64,000 nt of DNA, from NCBI RefSeq assembly GCF_014696315.1, contig NZ_JACJPX010000029.1, forward strand, positions 32,503 through 96,502. The letters are read 5' to 3'. The translations under genes and the position numbers were made by a program. Positions 15,310 through 24,810 of the stretch are shown piece by piece. Below the pieces are notes generated by a model. The model saw only the letters and a program-made list of their open reading frames with translations. It was not told the DNA's origin and ran no database searches. The stretch comes from Calothrix membranacea FACHB-236. GTDB taxonomy: Bacteria; Cyanobacteriota; Cyanobacteriia; Cyanobacteriales; Nostocaceae. Position 1 is the stretch's first letter, and each line of letters begins with the position of its first letter.

Positions 15310-16527
15310 TTAACCAATATCTTCTTTCAGTATCACCTTCTCATTGACTATATTAAGTTCAGTAATTGATTGTACTGGTTGTATAGCAGTTAGATGTAAT
15401 GACACTTGTGCCCCTAATTTCCGTAAACAGGTGAGTGTATCAATTGTGCTGAAATTGAGATTGCTGAAACTATCTTTAGAGGCTTTGACTGAGATTAAGT
15501 TGGTTGAAATATGCTTTTTTGTGTTGAAGTCCAATTTTTGCACAAAGCCATTAAATACAACAAAATCTAGGTGTTGACCTAGATCTGCTGCAAAAACTTC
15601 GCTAATTGTTCGTAAAGTAATGGCAGCTATTATATTTTGATATAATTCCTCAATTTCTCTTAACGTTCTCGGAATCCCATAAATCTCATCTTTCCCACCA
15701 TCGTACCTAACTTCTGCAATTGTAGGAATAATTTTCCAAGTCGGGAGTTCATAATCAATTACTAGTTGTTTTGCTGCCGAGAAATAAGCCACTTGAAATT
15801 GCTGAGGAAATGCCACCTTGTCTTCGTCTGTATAGGATATGTATTGCAAATCCTCTAAGGATGGATATTCTGACTTTTCTAATACCATTTCATTGTAAAG
15901 AACTACAGCAGCTTCGGCTCTAGCCTGGTAAGCTTCCTCTAATTCATCTACCTCTGCATTGCGCTTTTTAGTTTCTAAAATGGCAGTATGTTTATGCCAT
16001 TCGTAATTAGCTTTTAAGCGCTCTAGTGATAATTGACGACTGGTTTCTCTTTCTTCGTATTCTTGTTTAGCAATTTGATAGTTTGATTCAGCCTTTTGCA
16101 GTGCCTTCTGATATCTTCGCTCTAAAAAAGGTAACCGTTGCGTCAACCAATGAGGTAAAGAAGGTGGTTTTTGAAATTGTGGTTGTGGCGATGCAATGGA
16201 TAAATGCTGTGGTGTTTCCATTGCGGGAAATGTATCTCGAATCCGTAAGTTGTCAAATGAAATTGTCTCTTCTACTGCCAGAGTATGCTCTAGAATGGTT
16301 TGCAACTCACCGATCCAATCTGCTATTTCTGCATTAATTTCATCAACATCAGTTAATCGCTGTTCTAAATAATTTAGCCCACTTTGTTTTTTTCTTGGCT
16401 GTAACAATTTGTAGGATTTCTGGGCGGCGCGTTTTTTTGCTATTTCCGCCTCTCTATGAGCGCGCGCACATTGCTTAGCACTATTTTTCATCAACTGAGA
16501 TGGTATATTTCGTTTCATCTCTAGCAA
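15310..16527 (-). CDS. Coiled-coil protein resembling the non-nuclease part of Mrr-like restriction proteins
   Basis: The first 50 residues are basic and Ala/Lys-rich, followed by a proline-rich linker and a long coiled coil (about 135-220). The C-terminal 180 residues (KQLVIDYELPTWKIIPTIAE, LYQNIIAAITLRTISEVFAA, DFVVFNGFVQKLD, CLRKLGAQVS) resemble the domain that precedes the Mrr-type nuclease in some bacterial restriction-system proteins. Here the protein ends without any nuclease domain. It could be a regulator or sensor part of such a system, or an unrelated housekeeping protein. It is 405 residues long, soluble, and flanked by gene-poor DNA. The family link is from memory of sequence pattern and needs a profile search. 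Confidence 0.6.
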   Translation of the reverse strand: MLEMKRNIPSQLMKNSAKQCARAHREAEIAKKRAAQKSYKLLQPRKKQSGLNYLEQRLTDVDEINAEIADWIGELQTILEHTLAVEETISFDNLRIRDTFPAMETPQHLSIASPQPQFQKPPSLPHWLTQRLPFLERRYQKALQKAESNYQIAKQEYEERETSRQLSLERLKANYEWHKHTAILETKKRNAEVDELEEAYQARAEAAVVLYNEMVLEKSEYPSLEDLQYISYTDEDKVAFPQQFQVAYFSAAKQLVIDYELPTWKIIPTIAEVRYDGGKDEIYGIPRTLREIEELYQNIIAAITLRTISEVFAADLGQHLDFVVFNGFVQKLDFNTKKHISTNLISVKASKDSFSNLNFSTIDTLTCLRKLGAQVSLHLTAIQPVQSITELNIVNEKVILKEDIG

Positions 16528-17530
16528 CTCCTGATGTCTGGGTTCATAAAAACTTTTATGCTAGCAAGATACATTTTATTTGCCCTCATAGTACTTAACT
16601 ATTGATTTTGGCTGTGACTATAAATAATCATGCTAGCGTGACAAAGAGAAACCAACAATATATATTCAAGATTACTTTTCAGTGAAAATACTGAAAAGTA
16701 ATCTATTAAATTATTGGGCAAAAAAATTGTAGGAGCTAGTCTATGTTCTTAAACGTTGGTTGATATTGCTACCTAGATTTCACAATTTTTTTACTCTAAA
16801 AATAGAATATTTTATGTAACTTTTCTAACTGTATAAAAACGAAAAAACCTCCAACAAAAATTTATATTATGTCTAGATCAATACAAGTTGATTGTCAGTA
16901 AAGGATGAATCATGAGCATAGCCACCCTGAAGCTTATAACATTGGGTGACAGTGAGCTATTTAATTTATTTTATAGGTATATAGCTATATACAGTTACAA
17001 ATAATAAACATCTTAATTGTTGCTGTAATATTTCTTAGAACTTAACTAGATGTGTACTGAGATAATTTTTGCAACTCCGAGTTGAAGATAGTTAAATTTC
17101 ATACTAAGTTTGCACCTTTATGTGTCAGTGCTAATTTCTTAGCAAAAGTATTGATCAGTCGTAGAGTATTTTTTGTCAAAAAAATACTAATAATGACAAA
17201 GATTATGCGATCGCTATCCTATAAAATCCCTCCAATTTTCGATGTAACTTTCTTAACGTGACTAATACCAAAGAGGGAAACTCGCTATATATCTCGCCTC
17301 CGAGAATATACTGCAACTTTCTCACTCCTTTGGGTCTCAGCATAACTGCGTGACACTGTCCCTGACTTTTGATCGGTAACCCATAGAACATGATATTAGA
17401 CTGATATTAGATATTCACTACAAAAATTACGGCATCCGCCAAAATCGCTAAAATAATTTCTATGACAATCTTCCGCAAAAGGTAAAATAGCGAGAATTAG
17501 TTTATTAGCTGCGATCGCTGGAGGTCATAA
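16528..17530. other. AT-rich intergenic kilobase
   Basis: No convincing gene is seen in about 1 kb. It contains one perfect 15-bp inverted repeat (16669-16704). A minus-strand frame of 62 codons at 17203-17391 matches no family I know and is probably chance. Confidence 0.5.
16669..16704. repeat. Perfect 15-bp inverted repeat
   Basis: AGATTACTTTTCAGT and ACTGAAAAGTAATCT flank a 6-base loop. There is no T run, so it may be a protein-binding palindrome or an RNA hairpin rather than a terminator. Confidence 0.7.
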
Positions 17531-18277
17531 ATGGGATTAGCTGGGGTGAGAATTGTGTTGGTAGAACCAGCTGGGCCCATGAATGTCGGTTCAATCGCCA
17601 GGGTAATGAAAAATTTTGGCTTGCATCAACTAGTAATCGTCAATCCCCAATGCGATCGCCTGTCTAAAGAAGCAATGAAAATGGCGGTTCATGCCAAAGA
17701 AATCTTACAATCTGCCGTGGTGGTGGCAACATTGCCAGAAGCTTTACAAGGATGTGTGCGGGTAATAGCCACCGCAGGAAGAGTTAGCAGTTGGGAAACG
17801 CCTTTAGAAAATCCCCGCACTGCACTTCCTTGGTTACTCGAAGAACCAGAAAAGCCAGTGGCGCTGATTTTTGGACGGGAAGATCGGGGATTAAGCAATG
17901 AAGAATTAAATTATGCTCAAAGGTTCGTTACTATTCCTAGTAATAAAAATTATCAATCCTTAAACTTGGCTATGGCCGTAGCTGTTTGTTGTTACGAACT
18001 GGCGCAATCTACAGAGCAATTAGAAACTCAGCCTCCCCTAGCCACAGAACTTGCTCCCTGGGAGATGCTGGAAGCATATTACCAACAATTAGAATCTTTA
18101 ATGCTGAAAATTGGTTATCTTTACCCCCATACCGCAGCCAGCCGGATGGAAAAATTTCGCCAATTATATAATCGTACACACCTGCAAACTACGGAAGTAG
18201 CGATGTTGCGGGGAATTTTGCGGCAGGTAGAATGGGCACTGACAAATGCTAGCGATCGCAAAAACTGCGATTCGTAG
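17531..18277 (+). CDS. trmJ: tRNA (cytidine/uridine-2'-O-)-methyltransferase TrmJ-like (SPOUT family)
   Basis: This 248-residue SPOUT methyltransferase should methylate the ribose of nucleotide 32 in tRNA using S-adenosylmethionine. The conserved motifs of the TrmH/TrmJ group are present: motif 1 VEPAGPMNVGSIARVMKNFG (11-30), motif 2 ALIFGREDRGLSNEEL (111-126) and motif 3 IPSNKNYQSLNLAMAVAVCC (135-154), which together form the SAM-binding trefoil knot. The C-terminal helical extension of TrmJ (GYLYPHTAASRMEKFRQLYN) is also present. The first bases of the gene follow GGAGG 7 bases upstream of the ATG. It stands alone upstream of a cell-wall/beta-lactamase-like gene. Confidence 0.88.
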   Translation: MGLAGVRIVLVEPAGPMNVGSIARVMKNFGLHQLVIVNPQCDRLSKEAMKMAVHAKEILQSAVVVATLPEALQGCVRVIATAGRVSSWETPLENPRTALPWLLEEPEKPVALIFGREDRGLSNEELNYAQRFVTIPSNKNYQSLNLAMAVAVCCYELAQSTEQLETQPPLATELAPWEMLEAYYQQLESLMLKIGYLYPHTAASRMEKFRQLYNRTHLQTTEVAMLRGILRQVEWALTNASDRKNCDS

Positions 18278-18442
18278 ATTAACATATACCCATTACTCCC
18301 CCCAAAATAGATAATATGGCCTAAACTAAACACAAAAATGCTACTTAGTGGCAAAAAGTGATGTCTGTATTTCAGTGCTTGAGAAGAAATTTTTGGTTTG
18401 GGAGTTGGCATAAACAAGTGTATTGGGTCGCAAGGAGTAGCC

Positions 18443-20074
18443 GTGTCAGAATCGATTGACAAACAAATACCTTTCTCGCGGCGTGAACCCAGAAACCGCC
18501 GCCAACGTCCACGCAAAGTCCAAAAGGTGGAACAAAAGAAGGCAAAAGTGCCTAGCCAAAAGCGTGCTGGCGCAAAAGAAGTTCCACTAACGCGTGTAAC
18601 AAATAGTAACAGTTATTCGCCAATGGTGGCTAGTGGCTCCAGATCCAAGGCAGGATTAGTGATGCCAGCAGCAGTCAAACCCATACCTAGAAACAAGGTA
18701 GCCACTCCTCAGACACAACCCAACACTGTGAAGTTAAAGACAGTGCGGGTAAACCAGTATGGGGTGGCAAAAACTGTGGTGCGATCGCGCAAGACGCGTT
18801 TAAAGCCAATGGCCAGAACCCTGCTATATACCTTACGGCTATTAATCGTAGGTGTTGGTATTGGTGCCATTATGGGTACGGTGTTATCTATATTAGATCC
18901 AGCTTCGCGGATGACTCCTACTTCTTCATCCTCATCTAATACCAACGCGGGACAAAACCAAACCCAACCTACCCCCAATGCTGCAACACCATCCGGCTTA
19001 TCTTTATCACAAGAAATTCCCTCATTAAAAACTGCTGTGCAAAACCTGGCGGCTGCAAACCCCAATCTTACGCCAGGGGTGCTGTTGGTTGATTTAGATA
19101 CGGGTTCCTATGTAGATATTAATAGTTCCGCCAGTTTCCCCTCAGCTAGTACCATTAAAATCCCCATCTTGGTAGCCTTTTTCCAAGATGTAGATGCAGG
19201 GAAAATCCGGCTAGATGAAATGCTGACTATGCAGCAAAGTATGATTGCAGGCGGCTCCGGAAATATGCAATACAAGCCGGCGGGAACCCAGTACACGGCT
19301 TTAGAAGTTGCGACTAAAATGATTACCATTAGCGACAACACAGCTACAAATATGCTGATTGCGCGCTTGGGAGGAATAGAAGCAGTTAACCAAAGATTCC
19401 GCAGTTGGGGTTTGACAACCACAGCCATTCGTAATCAACTCCCCGATTTACAAGGAACCAATACCACCAGTCCCAAAGAATTAGCCACATTAATGGCGAT
19501 GGTAAATCAAGGGAACTTGGTGAATATGCGATCGCGCGATCGCCTACTTGATATCATGCGCCAAACTGAAAAAGACACCCTGCTTCCATCTGGTTTGGGT
19601 ACAGGCGCTACTATTGCCCATAAAACAGGCGATATTGGTACAATGCTGGCAGATGCTGGTTTAGTAGATATGCCAACGGGTAAGCGCTACATAGCCGCAG
19701 TCATGGTACAGCGTCCCAATAACGATGCGCGTGCGGAAAAACTGATTAGCGGCATATCGCGTGCAGCTTACCAACAATTTAGCCAAAATGGTGCCATCCC
19801 CAATGTGACAAGCAGTCCTGCACCAACCACTGGTTATCAGACTCCAGTTATGTCACCCTCTGCGCCCAACAGTGGTGTTAATACTGTACCAGTAATGCCT
19901 AATAACGGCGTTAACAATGTGCCGATGATGCCCAACAATGGGGGTAATGTATTACCAATGAATGGTTATCCTGCCCCAGTTATGGCACCTTACCCAAATG
20001 GTATGGTCAATCCTATGCCGAATACTGGTTATCCATATCCAGTAATGAATCCCCCATATTACCCACCGAGATAA
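18443..20074 (+). CDS. Membrane-anchored class A beta-lactamase-like serine hydrolase
   Basis: The 543-residue protein has a basic cytoplasmic N-terminus (about 120 residues), a single membrane helix (LLYTLRLLIVGVGIGAIMGT, about 127-146), a Ser/Thr/Gln-rich linker, a penicillin-binding/beta-lactamase domain and a Pro/Asn/Met-rich repetitive tail. Active-site motifs of the class A fold are visible: STIK (nucleophile Ser236), ISDN (296-299) and HKTGD. It may be a true beta-lactamase or a cell-wall peptidase-like enzyme. The start is the GTG at 18443, with AAGGAG 7 bases upstream; the ATG at 18398 lacks a ribosome binding site. The tail (PVMPNNGVNNVPMMPNN...) looks expanded by short repeats. Confidence 0.82.
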   Translation: MSESIDKQIPFSRREPRNRRQRPRKVQKVEQKKAKVPSQKRAGAKEVPLTRVTNSNSYSPMVASGSRSKAGLVMPAAVKPIPRNKVATPQTQPNTVKLKTVRVNQYGVAKTVVRSRKTRLKPMARTLLYTLRLLIVGVGIGAIMGTVLSILDPASRMTPTSSSSSNTNAGQNQTQPTPNAATPSGLSLSQEIPSLKTAVQNLAAANPNLTPGVLLVDLDTGSYVDINSSASFPSASTIKIPILVAFFQDVDAGKIRLDEMLTMQQSMIAGGSGNMQYKPAGTQYTALEVATKMITISDNTATNMLIARLGGIEAVNQRFRSWGLTTTAIRNQLPDLQGTNTTSPKELATLMAMVNQGNLVNMRSRDRLLDIMRQTEKDTLLPSGLGTGATIAHKTGDIGTMLADAGLVDMPTGKRYIAAVMVQRPNNDARAEKLISGISRAAYQQFSQNGAIPNVTSSPAPTTGYQTPVMSPSAPNSGVNTVPVMPNNGVNNVPMMPNNGGNVLPMNGYPAPVMAPYPNGMVNPMPNTGYPYPVMNPPYYPPR

Positions 20075-20436
20075 GGTAGAGGGCAGGGGGCAGGGAGCAG
20101 GGGGAAAATAATTTTTCTGTTTTTTTGGGCGAATATAGGAATTATCGTTTATTTTTAGACGCATATGGTATTGGGCAGCAGCCACAAAGGTTTTAATTGG
20201 GCATGTGGAGTTTGTAGATTTTTATACTAATTTTTGGGAATTCGACAGAATATTTAAACCTGCAAACCCAGATAAAACCTAACGTTCTTAATTACGAATT
20301 ACGAATTACGAATTACTGAACACCGCTGAAGACTGAAAATAAATGAAGAATACTCATCAAAAGGATGAAGTGTGAAAGCTGATGCTTTCTAAGCTTCATC
20401 CTTTATCCTTCATACTTTTTAATTCTTCATTTAAAT
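20075..20436. other. Intergenic region with short repeats
   Basis: Contains GGCAGGGAGCAGGG units at about 20085-20102 and three copies of ATTACGA at 20292-20315. No gene is seen apart from the upstream region of psb28. Confidence 0.5.
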
Positions 20437-20805
20437 ATGGAATCAACAACACCTTCTATCCAATTTTTTGCGGGAATTTTTGAAGAACTTAGTAATGTGA
20501 GTTTGCGGCGTGAAGTTCGCACTGGTAAACGCATAGTAGTAATGTTTTTTGAAAAACTACAAGCTTTGGAAGGGTTTAATAGCTTTACTAAACCATCTTT
20601 AAATTCATTACGTTTAACGGATGAAGAAGGCGAAGTTAATGTGACTCCTTCTTCTACTCGCTTCATTTTTGGTGGTGATGAAGGCGATGAATTACAGCGA
20701 GTTGAATGTAAATTTGAAATTGAGCAAGATGACCATTGGGAAAGATTTATGCGTTTTATGCACCGCTACGCTGAAGCCAATGGTATGGAATATGGTGAAC
20801 GTTAA
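20437..20805 (+). CDS. psb28: Photosystem II assembly protein Psb28 family (probably the Psb28-2 type)
   Basis: Psb28 proteins bind the cytoplasmic face of photosystem II assembly intermediates near CP47 and cytochrome b559. The 122-residue sequence matches the family along its length: IQFFAGIFEELSNVSLRR, LTDEEGEVNVTPS and the strongly conserved end EQDDHWERFMRFMHRYAEANGM. Compared with Psb28-1 it is slightly longer at the N-terminus and has the GGDEGDELQRVECKFEIEQDD segment I associate with the second paralogue. No signal or membrane segment is present, as expected. Confidence 0.88.
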   Translation: MESTTPSIQFFAGIFEELSNVSLRREVRTGKRIVVMFFEKLQALEGFNSFTKPSLNSLRLTDEEGEVNVTPSSTRFIFGGDEGDELQRVECKFEIEQDDHWERFMRFMHRYAEANGMEYGER

Positions 20806-20825
20806 CTTAAATTAACATGAGCCAA

Positions 20826-20973
20826 GTAGGGTGTGTTACGGCTATGAAAGTATTTGGGACACAGAGACAATGAAATTTAGCCGTAACGCACCGCCGCATG
20901 GATGGTGCGTTAGGCGCTAGGATAGTTATTTAGTGACAAATCATCTTGGCAATAAGCGCCTAACACACCCTAC
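20826..20973. mobile_element. MITE-like element with 13-bp terminal inverted repeats
   Basis: GTAGGGTGTGTTA at 20826-20838 and its exact complement TAACACACCCTAC at 20961-20973 bound a 148-bp AT-rich segment without a gene. Inside is a second hairpin-forming part (GTTACGGC...GCCGTAAC and GGTGCGTTAGGCG...CGCCTAAC). It is compatible with a non-autonomous transposon or a palindromic intergenic repeat. No target-site duplication is obvious. Confidence 0.55.
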
Positions 20974-21017
20974 AGTGATTTCTTTATAAATAACCTTTTC
21001 AATCTTTGATGCAACTA

Positions 21018-22136
21018 TCAAACTTTTTGATATCGCATTCCTGGGAGTTGCGATACTAAACCCATCAATTCTAGTTGTAATAAGGCACTGGAAACTGAAC
21101 CAGCATCCATGCCAGTTTTTTGAATAATAAAATCAAATGGTAAAGCATCAGAAGCGATCGCATTGATTACCTGTTGCAGTTCCGGTGCTAAATCTGGCAA
21201 ACTTAACTGCTGGGGTGCTGAAAATTCTTGCACTACGTCGATTTGTGGTATTGCTCCCAGGGTTTTTAACAGTTCGTCTAATTCTTTGAGAATTATTGAA
21301 GCGCCTTGACTAATTAATTTTAAACAACCTTGGGATGGGTAATCATCAATTCTGCCAGGTAAGGCGTAAACATCTCTACCAAAATCATTAGCGTAGGTGG
21401 CTGTAATTAACGCACCTGATTTGATTGGTGCTTCGATAACTAAAATGGCGCGACTCAAACCTGCAATAATCCGATTACGCCGGGGGAAGTGACTGCGATC
21501 GGGTGGAGTTTTAGCGGGATATTCACTGACGACTAATCCCGCAGTCAAAATCTGCTTGTAGAGTTCCCGATTTTTGGGTGGATAGATAATATCGACACCT
21601 GTACCTAAAACTGCGATCGTTCTCCCACCAGCTTTAATTGTAGCCGCATGGCTTTCAGTATCAATGCCCTCAGCCATTCCCGAAACTACTGTAAAACCGT
21701 TTTTGGCTAAAGCTGTACTAATTTGGCGAGTCCAACGGATGCCATAATCTGAAGGTTGACGAGTCCCAACAATACCCACTAAAGGTTTATTTCCCAGATT
21801 TTCTTGCAATTCCACTTCACCGCGATAGTACAAACAGGCGGGTGGACTGGGTGTTTCTAATAGCAAGCGAGGATAATCTGTATCTGCTGGTGTCCAAAAA
21901 TGGGGGTTTTCTTCCTGGTGCTTAAGCAATAATTGTTCTGGCTGCAAACGCGATCGCTGTTTGACTACTTTTTCTAAAGTCTGAAAACCAAAACCTTCTA
22001 CCTGCGACAATTCCGCCGCTGTTGCTTTCCAAGCTATAGCCAGCGTACCAAAATGCTGCTGCAAACGCCGCAGAAATACAGGGCCAATCCCAGAAATTTG
22101 CGACCAAGCTAACCAATACGCACGTTCTTCTCCCAC
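21018..22136 (-). CDS. dprA: DNA-processing protein DprA
   Basis: DprA binds incoming single-stranded DNA and loads RecA during natural transformation. The 372-residue protein has a N-terminal helix-hairpin-helix-like part (SQISGIGPVFLRRLQQHFGT), the Rossmann-like core with GIVGTRQPSDYG, VVSGMAEGIDTESHAATIKA, GGRTIAVLGTGVDIIYPPKN and RNRIIAGLSRAILVIEAPIK SGALITA, and a C-terminal winged helix (about 305-365). All are family hallmarks. It is soluble, and in filamentous cyanobacteria it is part of the competence set. It is followed by heptamer repeats and the ElyC-like gene. Confidence 0.93.
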   Translation of the reverse strand: MGEERAYWLAWSQISGIGPVFLRRLQQHFGTLAIAWKATAAELSQVEGFGFQTLEKVVKQRSRLQPEQLLLKHQEENPHFWTPADTDYPRLLLETPSPPACLYYRGEVELQENLGNKPLVGIVGTRQPSDYGIRWTRQISTALAKNGFTVVSGMAEGIDTESHAATIKAGGRTIAVLGTGVDIIYPPKNRELYKQILTAGLVVSEYPAKTPPDRSHFPRRNRIIAGLSRAILVIEAPIKSGALITATYANDFGRDVYALPGRIDDYPSQGCLKLISQGASIILKELDELLKTLGAIPQIDVVQEFSAPQQLSLPDLAPELQQVINAIASDALPFDFIIQKTGMDAGSVSSALLQLELMGLVSQLPGMRYQKV

Positions 22137-22184
22137 TTTCTCATCCTCACAGCCTTGGTTAGAGTATTCCCAATTTCGGCTGAG

Positions 22185-22285
22185 GTGTTAATGGGGAATG
22201 GGGAATGGGGAATGGGGAAATATCTATTTTGACTCTTGACTCTTGACTCTTGACCCTTGACCAATGACAAATAACAAATGACAAA
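22185..22285. repeat. GGGGAAT and TGACTCT heptamer repeats
   Basis: Three tandem GGGGAAT units and three TGACTCT/TGACCCT units fill the gap between dprA and the next gene. Confidence 0.75.
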
Positions 22286-22292
22286 CCCCAAT

Positions 22293-22985
22293 TTAAGCCT
22301 TCCAGTTAACAAATTGGACATAAATATATGCGATCGCTTCATCTAAGACTGTCCGTACGCCTTGGCTGTAACGCCACCATTGCTGGGGATTGTAGTCTTT
22401 GTTTGTAGATGCGATCGCGCCTACTTGAGTATGAGGAGTTAATACTTTTTGAAATAGTAACCAGCTTCTACGAGTATGAGCATCCCAAGAGAATAGATTG
22501 ATTGATTCTCCTTTAAACTCTGAATTGGCTAACCAGCGACTAAATTCGTTAGCAGATGCATAGCTACGATCCTTAATTACATAAGGTGCAGGAACAGCTA
22601 TCACTTTCTCTGGTGCTACACCTAATTTTTTTAATGTGATTGCGGCTAAGTCAGCAAAGCTTTTATATTCGCTTAAATAACTTCCTTGCTCTAATGTTCC
22701 GCCTGTGGTGATAATTTGGCGATAATTCCGCCGATTAAATTCACTAATCGCCTCTTGGAGTGCATAATCTGGTACCCATCCTTCCACCACCAATATTTTT
22801 GCTGATTTGATAGGAGCATTGACGGCTAGAAATGGATGTATATGAGTAATTGCGAAAAATAGTAAAGCCGCAACTAGCGCGATCGCAATTATCCATCCCT
22901 GAACCGTCAAAATCCACATTTCTTGGCGTTTAATTAATCGGATTTTGGGGAGTTTTAATCTCTGACGATTTTTTCTCTTCTGCAT
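22293..22985 (-). CDS. ElyC/SanA/YdcF family membrane protein (DUF218)
   Basis: The 230-residue protein has a basic N-terminus, one membrane helix (MWILTVQGWIIAIALVAALL, about 23-47) and an extracytoplasmic DUF218 domain: KILVVEGWVPDYALQEAISE, RQIITTGGTLEQG, SYASANEFSRWL and INLFSWDAHTRRSWLLFQKV. Family members influence envelope biogenesis in other bacteria, but the reaction is unknown. Its ATG overlaps the stop codon of the DUF2301 gene, so the two are co-transcribed and coupled. Confidence 0.8.
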   Translation of the reverse strand: MQKRKNRQRLKLPKIRLIKRQEMWILTVQGWIIAIALVAALLFFAITHIHPFLAVNAPIKSAKILVVEGWVPDYALQEAISEFNRRNYRQIITTGGTLEQGSYLSEYKSFADLAAITLKKLGVAPEKVIAVPAPYVIKDRSYASANEFSRWLANSEFKGESINLFSWDAHTRRSWLLFQKVLTPHTQVGAIASTNKDYNPQQWWRYSQGVRTVLDEAIAYIYVQFVNWKA

Positions 22986-23641
22986 TAACCCTTATTTGAA
23001 CGCTGCTGTTTCAAATAAGTAAACACAGATTTATCGCCAATATCCGCAGGAATTGCTTGCACTGTTTTCCGCAATGCAAATACTAAAAACAAAGTTGCCC
23101 AAATTCCCAGTAAAACTTGTTCTGCTTGAATTGGTAAAATTCCCACCAAATGCCCTAACAACAATAGTGGTACGGTAAAAGTTAATACCTTAGTCTCTAA
23201 GCGATTAAAGCAAAAAGCTTCTTTGAAATAAATACCTGTCAGTGCTACAAAGGTAAATCCAATACCAAATAAGGTAAGAGGATGATTGTAAACGGTAACA
23301 GCTAAAGGCTCACTGCTATAAAGAGCCAATCCCACTGCTGCAATGCTACCAATTGCCCAAAAAGCCTGTAACATTCGGTGCAGTGTCAGCATATAAATAT
23401 GGATGGTGAATAAACTCACGCCGAGAGCCAGTGTAAAACAAGCATATAGCGGAGTTAGCGCTGCTAAAGTTGCTGGTTGATTGTTGAACACCACTAAAGC
23501 GCTAGCGATCGCAAAGCTAAGTGCAGCTACCATTAACCCAGCGCGATAGATAATTACCCCAGTGCGATCGCTTTGAGTAATTGTAAATTCCCCAAACTGA
23601 CCTTGATAAACTTCTGGTGCTGATAATGTTTGTGTAGTCAT
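22985..23641 (-). CDS. DUF2301 integral membrane protein
   Basis: This 218-residue protein has six or seven membrane helices after a short soluble N-terminus (residues 1-27): VIIYRAGLMVAALSFAIASA, LYACFTLALGVSLFTIHIYM, AFWAIGSIAAVGLALYSS and LLLGHLVGILPIQAEQVLLG among others. It fits the cyanobacterial and plastid-type DUF2301 family of unknown function. It is the first gene of a two-gene unit with the ElyC-like gene. Confidence 0.78.
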   Translation of the reverse strand: MTTQTLSAPEVYQGQFGEFTITQSDRTGVIIYRAGLMVAALSFAIASALVVFNNQPATLAALTPLYACFTLALGVSLFTIHIYMLTLHRMLQAFWAIGSIAAVGLALYSSEPLAVTVYNHPLTLFGIGFTFVALTGIYFKEAFCFNRLETKVLTFTVPLLLLGHLVGILPIQAEQVLLGIWATLFLVFALRKTVQAIPADIGDKSVFTYLKQQRSNKG

Positions 23642-23705
23642 AGATTAGTTATGAGTCTGGATTTGTATCTCTACGATAAATCTTTCACAATCCACAATCT
23701 GTCTT

Positions 23706-23764
23706 GGAAAGTTTGCTCAACGGGGGGAACCCCCGCACGCAACTTTCCGCAAAATCCAAAATTG
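23706..23764. repeat. Dispersed hairpin repeat, copy 1
   Basis: GGAAAGTT...AACTTTCC encloses a GGGGG-GAA-CCCCC hairpin and is followed by CGCAAAATCCAAAATTG. An inverted, slightly diverged copy lies at 51961-52019 between pstS and pstC. Confidence 0.7.
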
Positions 23765-23873
23765 TAGAACTTCTAGCCTCAACACTTGTCAGTTCAGCTG
23801 GAAGGATAAAGAAAAAACCTTTCACCCTTACCCTTTCCCCTTTTACCCTAACCAAATTCAAAGATGAAAATCT

Positions 23874-24686
23874 CTAACTGAGCAGTATTATCTCTAAACT
23901 ATCTTGCCAGTTGATCTGCAATTGTGACTGTGCATTACCGCTATTAATGGCAATTTCTACCCAGCCATGACTACCCACCAAAGCAATGGCTTCACCAACT
24001 TTGACATCGCTGTAAGTTTCACACCCCAGTATTGTCAAGCTTCGCACTTGTACGCGCCAGGTTTTACCCTGCACATAACTCCCCGGAATGTTGCTCACTA
24101 GGTTACCAAAATGGTCAATATATTGAATACTGCCTGTGATAACATTTGTTATTTGTTGGCATTCTGTGATCTCTAGCTGTACCAAACTAGCGGGATCAAT
24201 TTCTCGTCCCAGTTCTTGGATTGGCACACCGCTTGCTAAATTAGCTCCGACTGGTGCAAAAATATCTCTACCGTGAAATGTGCGGCTAATTTCGGTGACC
24301 CGCCAATAGTTACGATTTGTTAATTCAACTGCTGCGATCGCCTGTTGTTGACTGAGTATGCCACTGAAAATGCCATTATCTGGCCCTACTAAAAATCCTT
24401 GGGCAAACTCTACTGCGATCGCTCGTCGTTTGCTACCCACTCCCGGATCTACCACAGCTATATGCACCGTCCCCTGTGGGAAGTAAGGATAAGCATCCAT
24501 TAAGCAAAATCTTGCTGCTGCTAGATTTTGTGGTTGAATTTGGTGATTTAAGTCGATAACCGTTAGCTGGGGATTGATTTGAGCAATTACACCCTTCATC
24601 ACAGCTACATAAACATCGCGATCGCCAAAATCACTTAACAACGTCACGACACGGGCTTTTCCATCAGGGATTTGCGATTGATCCAT
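23874..24686 (-). CDS. S-adenosyl-L-methionine hydroxide adenosyltransferase (DUF62)
   Basis: The enzyme hydrolyses SAM to adenosine and methionine; relatives include the fluorinases and chlorinases. The 270-residue sequence contains the family's conserved blocks: LLSDFGDRDVYVAVMKGVI (17-35), VHIAVVDPGVGSKRRAIAVE, LVGPDNGIF, RTFHGRDIFAPVGANLASG and IQYIDHFGNLVSNIPGS. The Asp and His/Arg residues used by the hydroxide-adding enzymes appear intact, and the loop that marks fluorinases is not evident. It stands alone; the small gene at 24811 is divergent. Confidence 0.88.
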   Translation of the reverse strand: MDQSQIPDGKARVVTLLSDFGDRDVYVAVMKGVIAQINPQLTVIDLNHQIQPQNLAAARFCLMDAYPYFPQGTVHIAVVDPGVGSKRRAIAVEFAQGFLVGPDNGIFSGILSQQQAIAAVELTNRNYWRVTEISRTFHGRDIFAPVGANLASGVPIQELGREIDPASLVQLEITECQQITNVITGSIQYIDHFGNLVSNIPGSYVQGKTWRVQVRSLTILGCETYSDVKVGEAIALVGSHGWVEIAINSGNAQSQLQINWQDSLEIILLS

Positions 24687-24810
24687 TGGTAGATAGGATA
24701 TCTATCTATAAATATAGAATGAAGCAGAAATTTCTGTAACAAACGCTACGAAATTTGTGCTATATTAAGAAGGCAAGACAAAAAAGCTGAAAGATGACCA
24801 GGTAATTGCT

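Noticed and set aside
15085..15369. Open frame between the acylase and the coiled-coil gene
   Set aside because: It overlaps the end of a well-supported gene and has no family similarity or ribosome binding site.
17203..17391. 62-codon minus-strand frame upstream of trmJ
   Set aside because: No ribosome binding site, no family similarity, and it sits in an AT-rich gap.
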